This document shows, in pieces, positions 25,129 through 34,123 of a stretch of 46,217 nt of DNA. Within the stretch, counting starts at the first letter, position 1. Every line of letters starts with the position of its first letter. Both the position numbers and the translations under genes were made by a program. Under the pieces are notes generated by a model that saw only the letters and a list, made by a program, of their open reading frames with translations, was not told the DNA's origin and made no database searches. The DNA is from JBDZVM01 sp040255675 (GTDB lineage Bacteria; Actinomycetota; Actinomycetes; Acidothermales; Acidothermaceae): assembly GCA_040255675.1 (NCBI GenBank), contig JBDZVM010000032.1, positions 1-46,217 of the forward strand, written 5' to 3'.

Positions 25129-26897
25129 TTGATCTTCACCAGCGAGCCTTTGATCTCGGTGATTCCCTGCCCCTCGACTTGCACCATCGAGCCTTTCACA
25201 GCGGTCTGCGAGCTAGATTCCAACGTCGCGCCGGCGTTGCCCTTCACGTCCACCTTGGAATTTGCCTCGATCGAGACGTCTTGTTCGCCTTGAATGACGA
25301 CCTTCTTGCCTTTGATCGTGATCGAACCGTCTTTGCCGATCGTGATGGAGCCTTCGCCCGATTTCAACACGATGGGTACGCCCGCCGGCACCTCGAGGTC
25401 GACTTTGTCTTGCCCCAAGCGCAGTTTCGACTTCTTGCCCGCTAGCTCGAGCAAAACGTGCTTCTTGTCGTCACTCTCGCCGTCGCCAAATTCGATGACG
25501 TGGCCGAGTCTCGACGTGAAGCTGCGCGACTGCACCTTGCCACTTTCGATCTGAACAGTGGGAATCTTTTGCTTGCTGCTGTACAGGCCGCCGATAACCA
25601 CCGGCTGGCGGAGGTCGTTGTTCTCGAAGCCGACGAGAACTTCGTCGCCGACCTCCGGTATGAACGCGGCACCACGCTGCTTGGCCGCCCCGAGCATGAC
25701 GATGCGGGCCCAGTCGGTTTCGACGTCTTGCGAAACGCCCGGATACTTCAACTTGACCCGACCCGCCTTGTCGGGATCGTTGTTGTTGGTGACCGTTCCT
25801 ACGACCAGGCCGAGATGGCGAAACGACGTATTGACGATGTCACTCGCGCCGGTCGTGCCGCCAGCAAGGGTGTCGACCAACGATTTCGGACGACGCTCAC
25901 CCGCCGTGAATCTGGTTTCGAAGCCGGTAGCGCGAAACGTGTGCTCAACCTGCGTTACGTGGTACGTACCGCTTGTCGGGCCGGCGTCGGAAATTTTCAC
26001 TGAGACGCCGGGCTTGATTCTCGCGTTGCCGTAGGCGCGGCCACGAGCGGTGACGGCCGCCGCGACCGCGTCGTCGAGCACCGCCTCGCTCACTTCGGTC
26101 GCTTCCGCGTCAGTCATAGCGGAAAAGTCGGCGGCGAGCACGGCAGCGGTGCCCGGAAGCACCTCGGCTTTGTCGTACCCGTCGGTGAACCGCGACGAAG
26201 GACTCATCACCGATGTGCTCGACGATGCCTTGCTCACAATTGGGCTTGATTGCTTGCGATCCCAGCCGGTCACGTCGACTGCGGTTGGGTGCAGGCCGCT
26301 TGCCCGCACCGAAAACGACAGCAGCTCTTCTCCGAGCGTCAAGTCGACCGTCGCGCCGGCGTTTGGCTTCGCGAACTGCACGGTCTTGTCGTCGATCCAC
26401 CAGTCGTAGCCGGTGCGGTCGGCGATTTCGTCGAGGAGCGCGAGCGCTGATCCGACCCTCATGAGGTGCGGCACGGTGCCGGAGGTCGAGTCGGCATGGG
26501 ACTTTATGCCGTTATCGCGGCACACCTTGCCGACGATGTCGGAATACGTCATGTCGGTAAACGTCTCGACTTTCGTCGAGCGCGCCAGCCTGAACGCTTC
26601 GTCATGCACGACCACGACGAGTTCGGGCTGCTCGCCGACCTGGTGCTCGACCGACACGCCGGTGATCGTGCCGCTCATCAGCAGGCCTTGGTCACGCGCG
26701 TGAACTTCGACCGCTTTGCCGAGCTTGGCGGTCTGACTCGACGATTTCTCGTAGTCGGGATCGGCGAACCGCAGCGTCGCCCTGCCGACAACGCGAAATC
26801 CGAGCTCGATGCGGATGTCGACCAAAGAGTCGACCCACGCCTGGTCGAGGTCGGTGCCGTCGATCTTCACGGTGGGCGCGATCATCTCCCCGGGCAT
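25125..26897 (-). CDS. CIS spike protein, VgrG/gpD-gp5-like
   Basis: The 590-residue protein starts at ATG 26897 with GGGGAGG six bases upstream. Residues ~1-340 form the gp27/late-control-D hub. Residues ~370-460 form the gp5-like OB fold with D-P-D-K-A-G-R-V-K-L-K-Y and E-V-G-D-E-V-L-V-G-F-E-N-N-D. The last ~120 residues are a run of short beta repeats (G-S-I-T-I, K-V-V-I-Q-G, D-V-S-I-E-A-N) that would build the triple beta-helix needle. No extra enzymatic domain is attached to the end. It is the central hub of the injection system. Confidence 0.93.
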   Translation of the reverse strand: MPGEMIAPTVKIDGTDLDQAWVDSLVDIRIELGFRVVGRATLRFADPDYEKSSSQTAKLGKAVEVHARDQGLLMSGTITGVSVEHQVGEQPELVVVVHDEAFRLARSTKVETFTDMTYSDIVGKVCRDNGIKSHADSTSGTVPHLMRVGSALALLDEIADRTGYDWWIDDKTVQFAKPNAGATVDLTLGEELLSFSVRASGLHPTAVDVTGWDRKQSSPIVSKASSSTSVMSPSSRFTDGYDKAEVLPGTAAVLAADFSAMTDAEATEVSEAVLDDAVAAAVTARGRAYGNARIKPGVSVKISDAGPTSGTYHVTQVEHTFRATGFETRFTAGERRPKSLVDTLAGGTTGASDIVNTSFRHLGLVVGTVTNNNDPDKAGRVKLKYPGVSQDVETDWARIVMLGAAKQRGAAFIPEVGDEVLVGFENNDLRQPVVIGGLYSSKQKIPTVQIESGKVQSRSFTSRLGHVIEFGDGESDDKKHVLLELAGKKSKLRLGQDKVDLEVPAGVPIVLKSGEGSITIGKDGSITIKGKKVVIQGEQDVSIEANSKVDVKGNAGATLESSSQTAVKGSMVQVEGQGITEIKGSLVKIN

Positions 26898-26949
26898 CGC
26901 GGCCTCCCCTCAGAAACGACAGGTGCGGCCGCTGCCATGACGCTGGCCG

Positions 26950-27606
26950 TCACGGGTCGAGCCTCGGAATCGCCAGCAACGAGCCGGGCCGCAGCGCGAG
27001 AGGGTCTTCGATGCCGTTCGCCATCGCGAGAGTGCGCCAACGGTTTGAATCGCCGTAGTGCTGCGCCGAGATGCGGTCAAGGGTTTCGCCCGGCTGCACG
27101 CGATGCACGCGGTGCGGTCGCGGCGTTCCGGACGTCGGGTTTTGCGGTCCGAACGCCATCGACTGCTCGTATTGCAACAACGCAAGGTTCATGCGCGCGC
27201 GAAGCGGCACGCCGCTGGAGGAAAAATAGGTGAACGTCAGCTCGAGGTCGGTGACCACGGCTTTGAACGAATGCAAGTCGCCCCAGTGAAAAATCACCCA
27301 TGGTGGGCGCACGTTGTTCGACTTCTCGTCGCTGCCGGGCAGTGACGGGTCGACGTCCATCAACTTCACGATGCGGCCCGTGTGCTTCGTGACAGCCGTA
27401 CCGTCGTCTGTGGTGTCGAAGAACAATTCGAGGCGAAGCTGCCCCGAGTTCGCGCCGGTGTAGCGAAGGGTCGGAACACCCTTGCCTGGCATGGCGTCGG
27501 CGGCCCAGCCGTTGTTGCGCGAGAGCGCGAGTTCGCCGGGATTGAACAGGCACGGCACCTTGTCGCCGCCCTCGATTTCGAGAAACGCTTTTTCGTTGGC
27601 AGGCAT
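26950..27606 (-). CDS. CIS LysM-domain baseplate hub protein
   Basis: This 218-residue protein is predominantly beta-rich, with F-N-P-G-E-L-A-L-S-R and L-R-L-E-L-F-F-D-T-T-D-D-G near the start and a C-terminal LysM domain at about 167-215 (H-R-V-Q-P-G-E-T-L-D-R-I-S). This matches the Afp7/Pvc7-type protein that links the spike to the inner tube in CIS baseplates (gp53-like role). It lies between the low-complexity gene (3-bp gap) and the spike gene (52-bp gap). Confidence 0.93.
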   Translation of the reverse strand: MPANEKAFLEIEGGDKVPCLFNPGELALSRNNGWAADAMPGKGVPTLRYTGANSGQLRLELFFDTTDDGTAVTKHTGRIVKLMDVDPSLPGSDEKSNNVRPPWVIFHWGDLHSFKAVVTDLELTFTYFSSSGVPLRARMNLALLQYEQSMAFGPQNPTSGTPRPHRVHRVQPGETLDRISAQHYGDSNRWRTLAMANGIEDPLALRPGSLLAIPRLDP

Positions 27607-27609
27607 GGC

Positions 27610-30600
27610 TTAGAACACTCCCGGGTTTCGGCGTCCGCGCCTCTCGAGTTCGTCGACGACTCGCTGCTCGATCGCTTCGACGACGGCGTCGACAAGCCGC
27701 TGGAAATCGCGGACGGGCATGCGAGACATGTCGAAAGAAGCCGCCTCCATGACCGGTGGTGGCGTGCTGGCCGGCCGAGGTGAGCGTCCGCGATGAGACC
27801 CGATCGAGATCGAGCGCCGAATCACCGGAGCATCGTCGACCGCGAAACCCGCCGCGAGACCCGGCGCGGAAGTGTTCCCGGCGTTTTGTGCCCCGCCGTG
27901 CGCGAATGCGCTCGCCGTGCGGTCGACCAGCGAGCGTCGCACGGTCGCGCTCATACCGCTGCTTTCGGTTGCCATGACGCCTCGATTCTGGCCAGCTTCG
28001 GCGGCAGCCTGCCTGGTGCGCTGGATCGATCCTCCCGCGCCACGTGGGGGTGCGATCGGCATGCGACCCATGGGGGTTATCGGCGTCGCGCGGCGGCTGA
28101 ATGACCGGCTGATGTCGGGCGCTACCGATGGCCGTACGTGTGCCGGCGCCGCCACGTGCAACGCATTCGTCATGTGGGCAGCCGTCGCCGGCCTGATGTC
28201 GGTCGACGCGAACAACGAGAAAGGAACGCCAACTGATGACGCGACGTCTGCGTGCGCAAACCCAGACGGCGGCAAACTCGACGTCGCGGGCCGCGCCGCC
28301 GCATCGAATTTCCGGACGGCGATCGCGGCGGCCGATGCGGCGGCCGATGCGGCGAGGCCCGCTGGCGCGCCGGCGAGGGAGCGCGACGCGACGCTGGTCG
28401 ACGAGGCAGCGATCGACGGTGTCGCGCTCGGGCGCACCGCGAGCCGCGGCGCGGCCGCGAAGGGAGAGCGGCCGAGCGGCACCGCTGAAGGCAGCCGGTT
28501 GAGCGCGGCGACCGGCACTGAGGCATACGACGTACGCGCGCCGGTGAATTCGTTGCTGGCTATAGGAAAGCTCGCGGCGTGCCGTCGCGACGCCACAGAA
28601 GGCGCGGCGGCGAAACGTGACACAGCCGGCCCAATTGGGCCCGCGTACGTGGCACGTGGTTGCCCCAGCGACGGGTTGCGCATCGCCGTCGCGCCGTGAG
28701 GGGGCCTGCTCGTGCGGTGCGAAGAAACGCGATCCGAGCCGACGCGAGCGAAGTGCTCGCCGACCGACGTTGCTGTTTCTTCGTGCCGTCGGCCGATGCT
28801 CGCTCGCGCGATATCGACGCCGAAAGGCCTTGGTCGTGTCGTGCTTTCCTGGGTTGTACGTGCCACCCGTATTGCGTGCGCCGGTTGCGTCGCGCGCGGT
28901 AGCCCGACGGCGGCGACGAGCGGGGGCGGTGCCGCGGGAACCGTCGTCGCGTGTGGTGCCGCTGCCAAAACGGTTGGCAAGTTGGCTTGCGCGGCCGAAA
29001 CTTCTTTGCGCACGCCAGACGCCGGCTGCGGTTGCCCAGCGAACCTGCGTGCGATATCGCCCGGACGTCGGTCGGGAGTCGGCGTGGCCTGCTCGGCGCT
29101 GGGGGTTGGTGCGGGCGGTTCGGCGCTGGGGGTTGGTGTGGCCCGTTCGGTGGCGGGTGCGGCAGCGGCGGGAGGTTCGCTGGCGCGTGTCGTTGCCAGC
29201 GCTGCCTGGTTTGAACGCATGCGGTTGGCGAGTTGGCTCGGCGTCGCCGCGTTCGGAGCGCTCAACGGGGTCGCGCCCGAGCTTGCTGGGCTTGCGAGGG
29301 CTGAGCTCGCGGGTCCCGAGCTCGATGCGGCAGTGCTCGACACGGCACTGCTCGGCACGGCACTGCTCGGCACGGCAGTGCTCGGCACGGACGCGCTTCG
29401 CGCTACCGTTCCGCGAGTCGCATTGGTTGGCGCGCCGGCTCGTGCCGCGGGCGGTGTACCGGCGCCCGGCACCGCCGACGCGGCCGCCTCGGCTCCGCCA
29501 CGCAGTGTCGCCGCGACGCCAACCAAACCGTTCGGACGAGGCGCCGCCGTTGCCATAGTCGGCCCCGAGGCTGGCGAGATCGACACCGATGTGGCTGCCG
29601 ATCTTCCGATTCGGGAGACCGCGCCGGTTCGCGGCACGGCACCGATTCGCGGCACGGCACCGATTCGCGGCACGGCACTGATTCGCGGCACGGCACTGAT
29701 TCTCGATGCCGCGCCAGACCCAAGGCCCGACCCAAGGGGAGCGCGTCGGACGGTGTGGGGAGNNNNNNNNNNNNNNNNNNNNNNNNNNNNNNNNNNNNNN
29801 NNNNNNNNNNNNNNNNNNNNNNNNNNNNNNNNNNNNNNNNNNNNNNNNNNNNNNNNNNNNNNGCCGCGCCAGACCCAAGGCCCGACCCAAGGGGAGCGCG
29901 TCGGACGGTGTGGGGAGATACCCAGCTGGCCCGGACGCGGTTGGCTTCGACCGGGGCGCTGCCGCTCGGCCGGCGCGACGCCAATCCGAACGCCGCCCGG
30001 CGAACCGCGATCGACGGCAACACGGCACTGGCCGCCTCATGGCCGAAACGCGGCGTGCTTGCCTCGCCCGTATCCGCCGTGACGGGCGTGCCGGCGACCG
30101 ATGAGGCGCGTCCGTCAGGAGCGGTGGGCACAGCGCGCACCGCGCGCGCGGCAGCGCTCGGCGACGTCGGCGTTGATGAAGACCGTGACGATGACGTCGG
30201 CGTTGATGGAGACGGCGTTGATGGAGACGGCGTTGATGAAGTCGGTGAACGGCGCGCGGTGGCTTTGGGGGAGGAGGCCCCGGCACCAGCGCGTGGTGCG
30301 AGCCGCGCGACGGCTCCTCCCGATGACTGCCCCGGTGTGTGCACCGTGCCGGGGGGACGCGCATGCGCCGATTCAAAGCTTTTCTCGCGCTGAGTCAGCA
30401 TGGGCCCGGCAGCGACGACGTCTGGATGCCGCCGTACCCGCACGGGATTCGCCACCATGCTCTCGGCGATATGTCCGGGCGTCGGGTTCGAAAGGTTCGC
30501 TCGCACCATGGTCGGCAAGCCTCGCGGCGGGAGGGTCACCGACGCTGCCGCCGTCTCGCCTGTCGTTGGCAGCCACCACCGAGGCGGACGAACCGCGACG

Positions 30601-30827
30601 TCGCCGGAAAGCGCCGTGGGCCGCACGAACGAGTTTGCCGCGGGCCCGCGCAAACTCCGCCTAACCGCGGGCGGTCGCGCCATACCAGCGACGAAACGCA
30701 TCGACGCGCTGGCCACGCTGCCGATCAGCGCAGGCCGCGGCCGCCCGAGCGGAGGGCCCGGACGACGAAAATGCGTCGCCGCGGCTCGCCCGACCGCGCT
30801 GCTGTCGACGTCTGGGGCGTCCGTCAT
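27610..30827 (-). CDS. Long low-complexity (Ala/Ser/Pro/Thr/Arg-rich) CIS-operon protein, interrupted by the assembly gap
   Basis: The gene starts at ATG 30827, overlapping the tube gene's stop (ATGA), and stops at 27610, 3 bp before the LysM gene. Across the N gap the frame appears shifted, but removing the 100 Ns plus one copy of the duplicated 55-bp end restores a single frame of 1020 residues. Almost the whole length is Ala, Ser, Pro, Thr and Arg with short internal repeats, so it is probably disordered. Only the last ~45 residues look structured: a predicted amphipathic helix (R-D-F-Q-R-L-V-D-A-V-V-E-A-I-E) with an R-R-x-R-R segment and a G-V-F end. The slot in the operon argues for a structural or cargo-related CIS role, perhaps a tape measure or lumen filler. 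The family is not recognised. Confidence 0.8.
29330..29389 (-). repeat. 15-bp tandem repeat (Ala-Val-Pro-Ser-Ser units)
   Basis: Four 15-bp units (29330, 29345, 29360, 29375) of the pattern gcactgctcggcacg, with one or two base differences. On the coding (minus) strand they give A-V-P-S-S pentapeptides in the low-complexity CIS protein. The unit length keeps the frame. Confidence 0.85.
29625..29707 (-). repeat. 18-bp tandem repeat (Arg-Ile-Gly-Ala-Val-Pro units)
   Basis: Four complete 18-bp units (29625, 29643, 29661, 29679) and a partial fifth, of the pattern cgattcgcggcacggcac. They encode R-I-G/S-A-V-P hexapeptides on the minus strand. The array runs up to the edge of the repeated 55-mer next to the N gap. 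Confidence 0.88.
29708..29762. repeat. 55-bp contig-end duplicate, left copy
   Basis: These 55 bases, directly left of the Ns, are identical to 29863-29917 directly right of the Ns. An exact shared end of 55 bases is what a k=55 de Bruijn assembler leaves when one k-mer joins two contigs. Confidence 0.92.
29763..29862. other. Scaffold gap of 100 Ns
   Basis: Exactly 100 undetermined bases, a conventional placeholder length. It lies inside the low-complexity gene of the CIS operon. The identical 55-bp flanks suggest the true gap length is minus 55, i.e. the contigs overlap. Confidence 0.98.
29863..29917. repeat. 55-bp contig-end duplicate, right copy
   Basis: Identical to 29708-29762. On the minus strand it encodes the same residues as the left copy (P-H-T-V-R-R-A-P-L-G-S-G-L-G-S-G-A) in the gene's own frame on each side. 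Confidence 0.92.
30199..30240 (-). repeat. 15-bp tandem repeat (Ser/Thr/Pro units)
   Basis: Two exact 15-bp units (30199 and 30214, ggcgttgatggagac) and a third partial one at 30229, with related units on either side. On the coding strand they give Ser-Thr-Pro-Ser-Pro-type pentapeptides in the low-complexity CIS protein. Confidence 0.8.
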
Positions 30828-31294
30828 GAAGTCTTGGCCTTGAAGCCGGAATGGGCTACCTCGAGCTCTTCTTCGAGAGCTTCGCTTTCTTTGACCGACA
30901 GGCGCGGGCCGGTCCAGCGCACCGGGAAAACGCCGTCAAGATTCCAGCTGCGGAGCCGCTTCTCGTCGGAGGCGATGAGCGTTATTGCTCCGGTGCTGCG
31001 GGTCAGCTTGTTACCGTTCGCGGCGAAACCTTGACCTGACGACTTTTGCACCCAGGCAAACAGCGCGTCGCTATCGGTGATGCCGCGTCGAAACACCAGG
31101 TTCGGCCACGTCATGCGGCCGGGCAGCTTGTGTACGAAGCCGTTCTGGCCGCCCTCGGCGTACTCTTCGACGCCGATGTTGAGTTCGAGGCCGTTAACCT
31201 CGCTGAAGACGCCGATTTCGATGCCGTCGACTTCAAGCAAGAACCGGCCGCTAACCGGTGGCTCGCCGCCGAGCGGCCGACTGTCACTAGGCAT
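30824..31294 (-). CDS. CIS inner-tube protein 2 (gp19/Afp5-like)
   Basis: This 156-residue protein has the tube fold signature: R-F-L-L-E-V-D-G-I-E-I-G-V-F-S-E-V-N-G-L, then P-G-R-M-T-W-P-N-L-V-F-R-R-G, a W-V-Q-K helix and a final W-x-L-D-G-V-F-P-V-R-W-T-G-P strand. A second tube paralogue next to the main tube is usual in CIS clusters and typically forms the ring joining the baseplate to the tube. Its ATG overlaps the preceding 57-codon gene by 8 bp, and its stop overlaps the low-complexity gene (ATGA). Confidence 0.93.
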   Translation of the reverse strand: MPSDSRPLGGEPPVSGRFLLEVDGIEIGVFSEVNGLELNIGVEEYAEGGQNGFVHKLPGRMTWPNLVFRRGITDSDALFAWVQKSSGQGFAANGNKLTRSTGAITLIASDEKRLRSWNLDGVFPVRWTGPRLSVKESEALEEELEVAHSGFKAKTS

Positions 31295-31460
31295 ACTCCC
31301 GCACCGCCTCCCATGCCTGCGCGTTCAGTGCGGCAACCGCTCGCACGAGCCGAACTCGGTCGGCGTGTTCAAGTTCAAGTAGCTCGTCGAGATCCCAATG
31401 CAGGTGGTACGCGAGGAACGCGATCTCCTGCCAGAGAGCCTCGGTGGGATAGCGCAGCAC
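31287..31460 (-). CDS. 57-residue DUF6760-like CIS protein
   Basis: A GTG at 31460, three bases after the upstream stop, opens a 57-residue frame ending with TAG at 31287. Its residues (Y-P-T-E-A-L-W-Q-E-I-A-F-L-A-Y-H-L-H-W, then L-E-L-E-H-A-D-R) strongly resemble the small conserved proteins encoded between the assembly-type protein and the second tube in many CIS operons (DUF6760 from memory). It is helical, with no membrane segment. It overlaps the next ATG by 8 bp, so translation is coupled. Automated callers with a length cut-off would miss it. Confidence 0.85.
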   Translation of the reverse strand: MLRYPTEALWQEIAFLAYHLHWDLDELLELEHADRVRLVRAVAALNAQAWEAVREYA

Positions 31461-31463
31461 GGG

Positions 31464-32003
31464 TCACCGACCGCCGGCAGGAATCTCCTCGATCGCGTGG
31501 CGACGGCCTCGGTCTGGAGCGCTCGCCGCCGCGTCCCCCGTCGATTGCTTTCGGCCGCTAGACCCCGCGGCGCCGTTCGCCGCACTGCCGAGCTGGCCGT
31601 TCTCGCCAACACCGCCGGACGTGCTAGCGCGCCCGGCGGCATTGGCGTTTTCGACCCCGACCGGCGCCGCCTCACGCTGCGCCGCGAGCAAGGCCTCGTA
31701 CTCCTCCTGGTTACCGAAATTGATCACGCCGTAGAAGTCCTGCAGGAATGCCAGATCGGCGGCGAACAGGCCCTCGATGTCGTGCGGTGTCACGAGCTCC
31801 AGCGAACCCAAACGGGTGACCACCCTGGCGAGCACCAGGATGGTCAACCGCGGGTCGTCAGGACCGGACACCGTCGGGTCGCGGAGGGGTTCGAGTTCAT
31901 CGCGCGCCGTGGCGAGCCGCATCACGCCTGTGCGATGCAGAGCGCCGTGGTTATCGACGTAGCCGCGCGGCAGCGTGAATTCGTACTCGGTACGCAAACT
32001 CAC
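31464..32003 (-). CDS. CIS tail-assembly-type protein
   Basis: This 179-residue protein has a structured N-terminal half: L-R-T-E-Y-E-F-T-L-P-R-G-Y-V-D, then G-V-M-R-L-A-T-A-R-D-E and L-V-L-A-R-V-V-T-R-L-G. It is the form seen directly after the tube gene in CIS and related tail loci, resembling tail-assembly chaperones in position. The C-terminal ~70 residues are Ala/Gly/Ser-rich and disordered. Its start overlaps the tube stop by 4 bp. A role in tube or tape assembly is inferred from position only. Confidence 0.85.
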   Translation of the reverse strand: MSLRTEYEFTLPRGYVDNHGALHRTGVMRLATARDELEPLRDPTVSGPDDPRLTILVLARVVTRLGSLELVTPHDIEGLFAADLAFLQDFYGVINFGNQEEYEALLAAQREAAPVGVENANAAGRASTSGGVGENGQLGSAANGAAGSSGRKQSTGDAAASAPDRGRRHAIEEIPAGGR

Positions 32004-32479
32004 TTGACGCGCTCGAACTTCTCGCAGATCAACGTGATCGTCTCTTTGACGAAGTCGTTGCCGTCGGCACTCAGACTGTCAGTGGCGATTTTGCTCGGCC
32101 AGGCGTTGTAGAAGTTGTACCGCGAGACCTCCTTGTTGGAGGTGTCGTAGACCACGACCGAGCCGTTCTTGCGCTCGCCCGAACGGTTCGATGCCGACAT
32201 GCCCTTGTCGCGGATTTCGTTGAACCACTTCCACAATGCGTCTTGAGTCGAGTCGACCGGAGCCATGCGGGTGAGCGAAATATCGGGCGCTTTGATCTGG
32301 CCACCCAACGTCTTGACGGTCTGTCGCTGCCCTTTGGGGCCGACCTGCGTCATGGTGACGACCTCGAGTTCGGCGTCGAGGCCGGAAACGCCAGAGAGAA
32401 CGGAGACCACGTTGCCGTCGAGTTCGAGGAAGAAGCTGTGCGAGACGAGCGGGTCTGTACTGATGAGATCGTTAGGCAT
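32000..32479 (-). CDS. CIS main inner-tube protein (gp19/Afp1-like)
   Basis: This 159-residue tube protein has H-S-F-F-L-E-L-D-G-N-V-V-S-V-L-S-G-V-S-G-L, a G-P-K-G-Q-R-Q-T-V-K loop and the conserved Y-N-F-Y-N-A-W-P-S-K-I strand near the C-terminus. It is the major hexameric tube subunit and lies 51 bp after the sheath gene, as in other CIS operons. It would form the hollow tube driven out on contraction. Confidence 0.95.
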   Translation of the reverse strand: MPNDLISTDPLVSHSFFLELDGNVVSVLSGVSGLDAELEVVTMTQVGPKGQRQTVKTLGGQIKAPDISLTRMAPVDSTQDALWKWFNEIRDKGMSASNRSGERKNGSVVVYDTSNKEVSRYNFYNAWPSKIATDSLSADGNDFVKETITLICEKFERVK

Positions 32480-32530
32480 CTAGAAAACTCCTTGTGTCAC
32501 GGGTCGAGGCGCGTGCTGGGCGAGCGGCGC

Positions 32531-34123
32531 TCAGCCCGCGATTTGCTTTTGCTGGCTGATACGGAAGATCACGAACTCGGCTGGCTTCACCGGCGCGAGC
32601 CCGACCTCGACGACGAGTTTGCCCTCGTCGATCGACTGCGGCGGGTTGGTCTCGGCGTCGCACTTGACGTAGAACGCCTGGTCAGCGGACGCCCCGAACA
32701 GTGCGCCTGCCGACCAAAGGCCAGTCAAGAAGCCGGTGAGGGTACGGGTGACGCCCTCCCACAACGTGACGTCGTTCGGCTCGAACACCGCGTACTGGGT
32801 GCCATCCATGATCGAGCTCTCGACCATGTTGAAGAGCCGGCGCACGTTGATGTAGCGCCAGTCGGTGTCGGATGACAGCGTGCGCGCGCCCCATACGCGA
32901 ATGCCGCGAGTGCCGAACGGCCTGATGCAGTTGATGCCGATCGGGTTGAGCAGCGCCTGCTCGTTTTGGGTGATGGCACGCTCGACGTCGAGGCAACCGC
33001 GGATCGTGTCATTGGCCGGAGCCTTCCAGACGCCGCGGCTCTCGTCGGTGCGCGCCCATACGCCCGCGATGTGGCCGGACGGCGGGATGAACACTTCGCG
33101 GTCGCCGTTGGTGCCGATCGGATTCTCGACCTTGATCCAGGGGTAGTAGAGCGCGGCAAATGCCGAGTCGTACATCGCGACGTCGGAGCGCCATTCCTTG
33201 ATCTGTTGCGCGGTCATTCCGGGCGGAGCGTCGAGCACGGCCATGCGGTTCGCGTGCTGCTCGCAATGCGAGATGAGGGCAGTCTGCACGGCTTTCCAAA
33301 GACCGAGGTCGAGCGTGCCGTCGGGCTTGCGGGCGGCCGTGATCAGGTCGGGGACGATCACCATCGTGACGTCTTCGGCGACGGCAAGGCCGTTGATGCC
33401 GTTGCGGGCCGACTCAGAGCCAGCGAAGTTGCGGCCGTTGACTGGCACCGCCACGGGGTTGGCCTTTTCGAGCTGGTAGCTGCCAGGCTTCATCAACTCG
33501 ATCTGCGACGAAAGGTCGACGCCCTTGTCGAGCTGTACCTCGATCTTCACCTTGGTCGAGGTGGCGTTGACGACCTTGGCCGCATTGCGGTCGCCGGGGG
33601 CGAGAGTCAAGTTTGAGAAACTCTCGACGGCTTGGCCATTCTCGACCACCGTGATGGTGAACGGCGCCGGTCCGCTTTCGCCGCCCTTGCCATCAGCGGG
33701 TGCGCTAGCGGTGTCGTCAGTCTCGACGACGATGGTGATGTCGGCGTCCGGCGCGATGCTCGTGACCTTTGCCGGCAGACCGAGCGCGCGGTCAGCGGCT
33801 GGCAGCGCGCGCTGGGCGGGCTGACCGGCAGGCTTGTTGTTCGCGACGCGACAGATGTAAGCGATGCTGCCGCCGTTTTGGAAGTAGCCGTACACCGACA
33901 ACGGCAGCATGCAGCCTTCGGCAAAGCCGCCGTAAAGCTCTTCGAACTGGCCCCAGCTCGTGACGAGGCGCGGCGCGAGGCCTTGCGGATCGTTCGGATC
34001 GTCGGTCGGTGCCTTCGCGGTGAAACCGACAAATGCCGCGATCGCCGTCGGCGCTGCGGAGAGAACTTTTTGGGATGACGCGACTTCTTCGACGTACACC
34101 CCGGGGGCGGCATATGTGGGCAC
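32531..34123 (-). CDS. CIS contractile sheath protein
   Basis: This 530-residue protein starts at GTG 34123. The N-terminal Y-A-A-P-G-V-Y-V-E-E-V and F-V-G-F-T motifs and the C-terminal S-D-T-D-W-R-Y-I-N-V-R-R-L-F-N-M-V-E-S-S-I and E-N-D-V-T-L-W-E-type region are classic tail-sheath features. Domain III lies in the C-terminal third. The middle (about 140-240) is an Ala/Asp/Gly-rich outer domain of the kind that varies between systems. Only one sheath gene is present, so this is a single-sheath system unlike the multi-sheath Afp/PVC clusters. Confidence 0.95.
   Translation of the reverse strand: MPTYAAPGVYVEEVASSQKVLSAAPTAIAAFVGFTAKAPTDDPNDPQGLAPRLVTSWGQFEELYGGFAEGCMLPLSVYGYFQNGGSIAYICRVANNKPAGQPAQRALPAADRALGLPAKVTSIAPDADITIVVETDDTASAPADGKGGESGPAPFTITVVENGQAVESFSNLTLAPGDRNAAKVVNATSTKVKIEVQLDKGVDLSSQIELMKPGSYQLEKANPVAVPVNGRNFAGSESARNGINGLAVAEDVTMVIVPDLITAARKPDGTLDLGLWKAVQTALISHCEQHANRMAVLDAPPGMTAQQIKEWRSDVAMYDSAFAALYYPWIKVENPIGTNGDREVFIPPSGHIAGVWARTDESRGVWKAPANDTIRGCLDVERAITQNEQALLNPIGINCIRPFGTRGIRVWGARTLSSDTDWRYINVRRLFNMVESSIMDGTQYAVFEPNDVTLWEGVTRTLTGFLTGLWSAGALFGASADQAFYVKCDAETNPPQSIDEGKLVVEVGLAPVKPAEFVIFRISQQKQIAG

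Noticed and set aside
29403..29691. Two overlapping minus-strand frames on either side of the gap taken as separate genes
   Set aside because: Both carry the same peptide at the gap edges and become one frame when the duplicated 55-mer is merged, so they are one gene.
27872..30082. Long plus-strand open frames opposite the low-complexity CIS gene
   Set aside because: They are GC-driven antisense frames; the minus-strand frame has coupled starts and stops with the tube and LysM genes.
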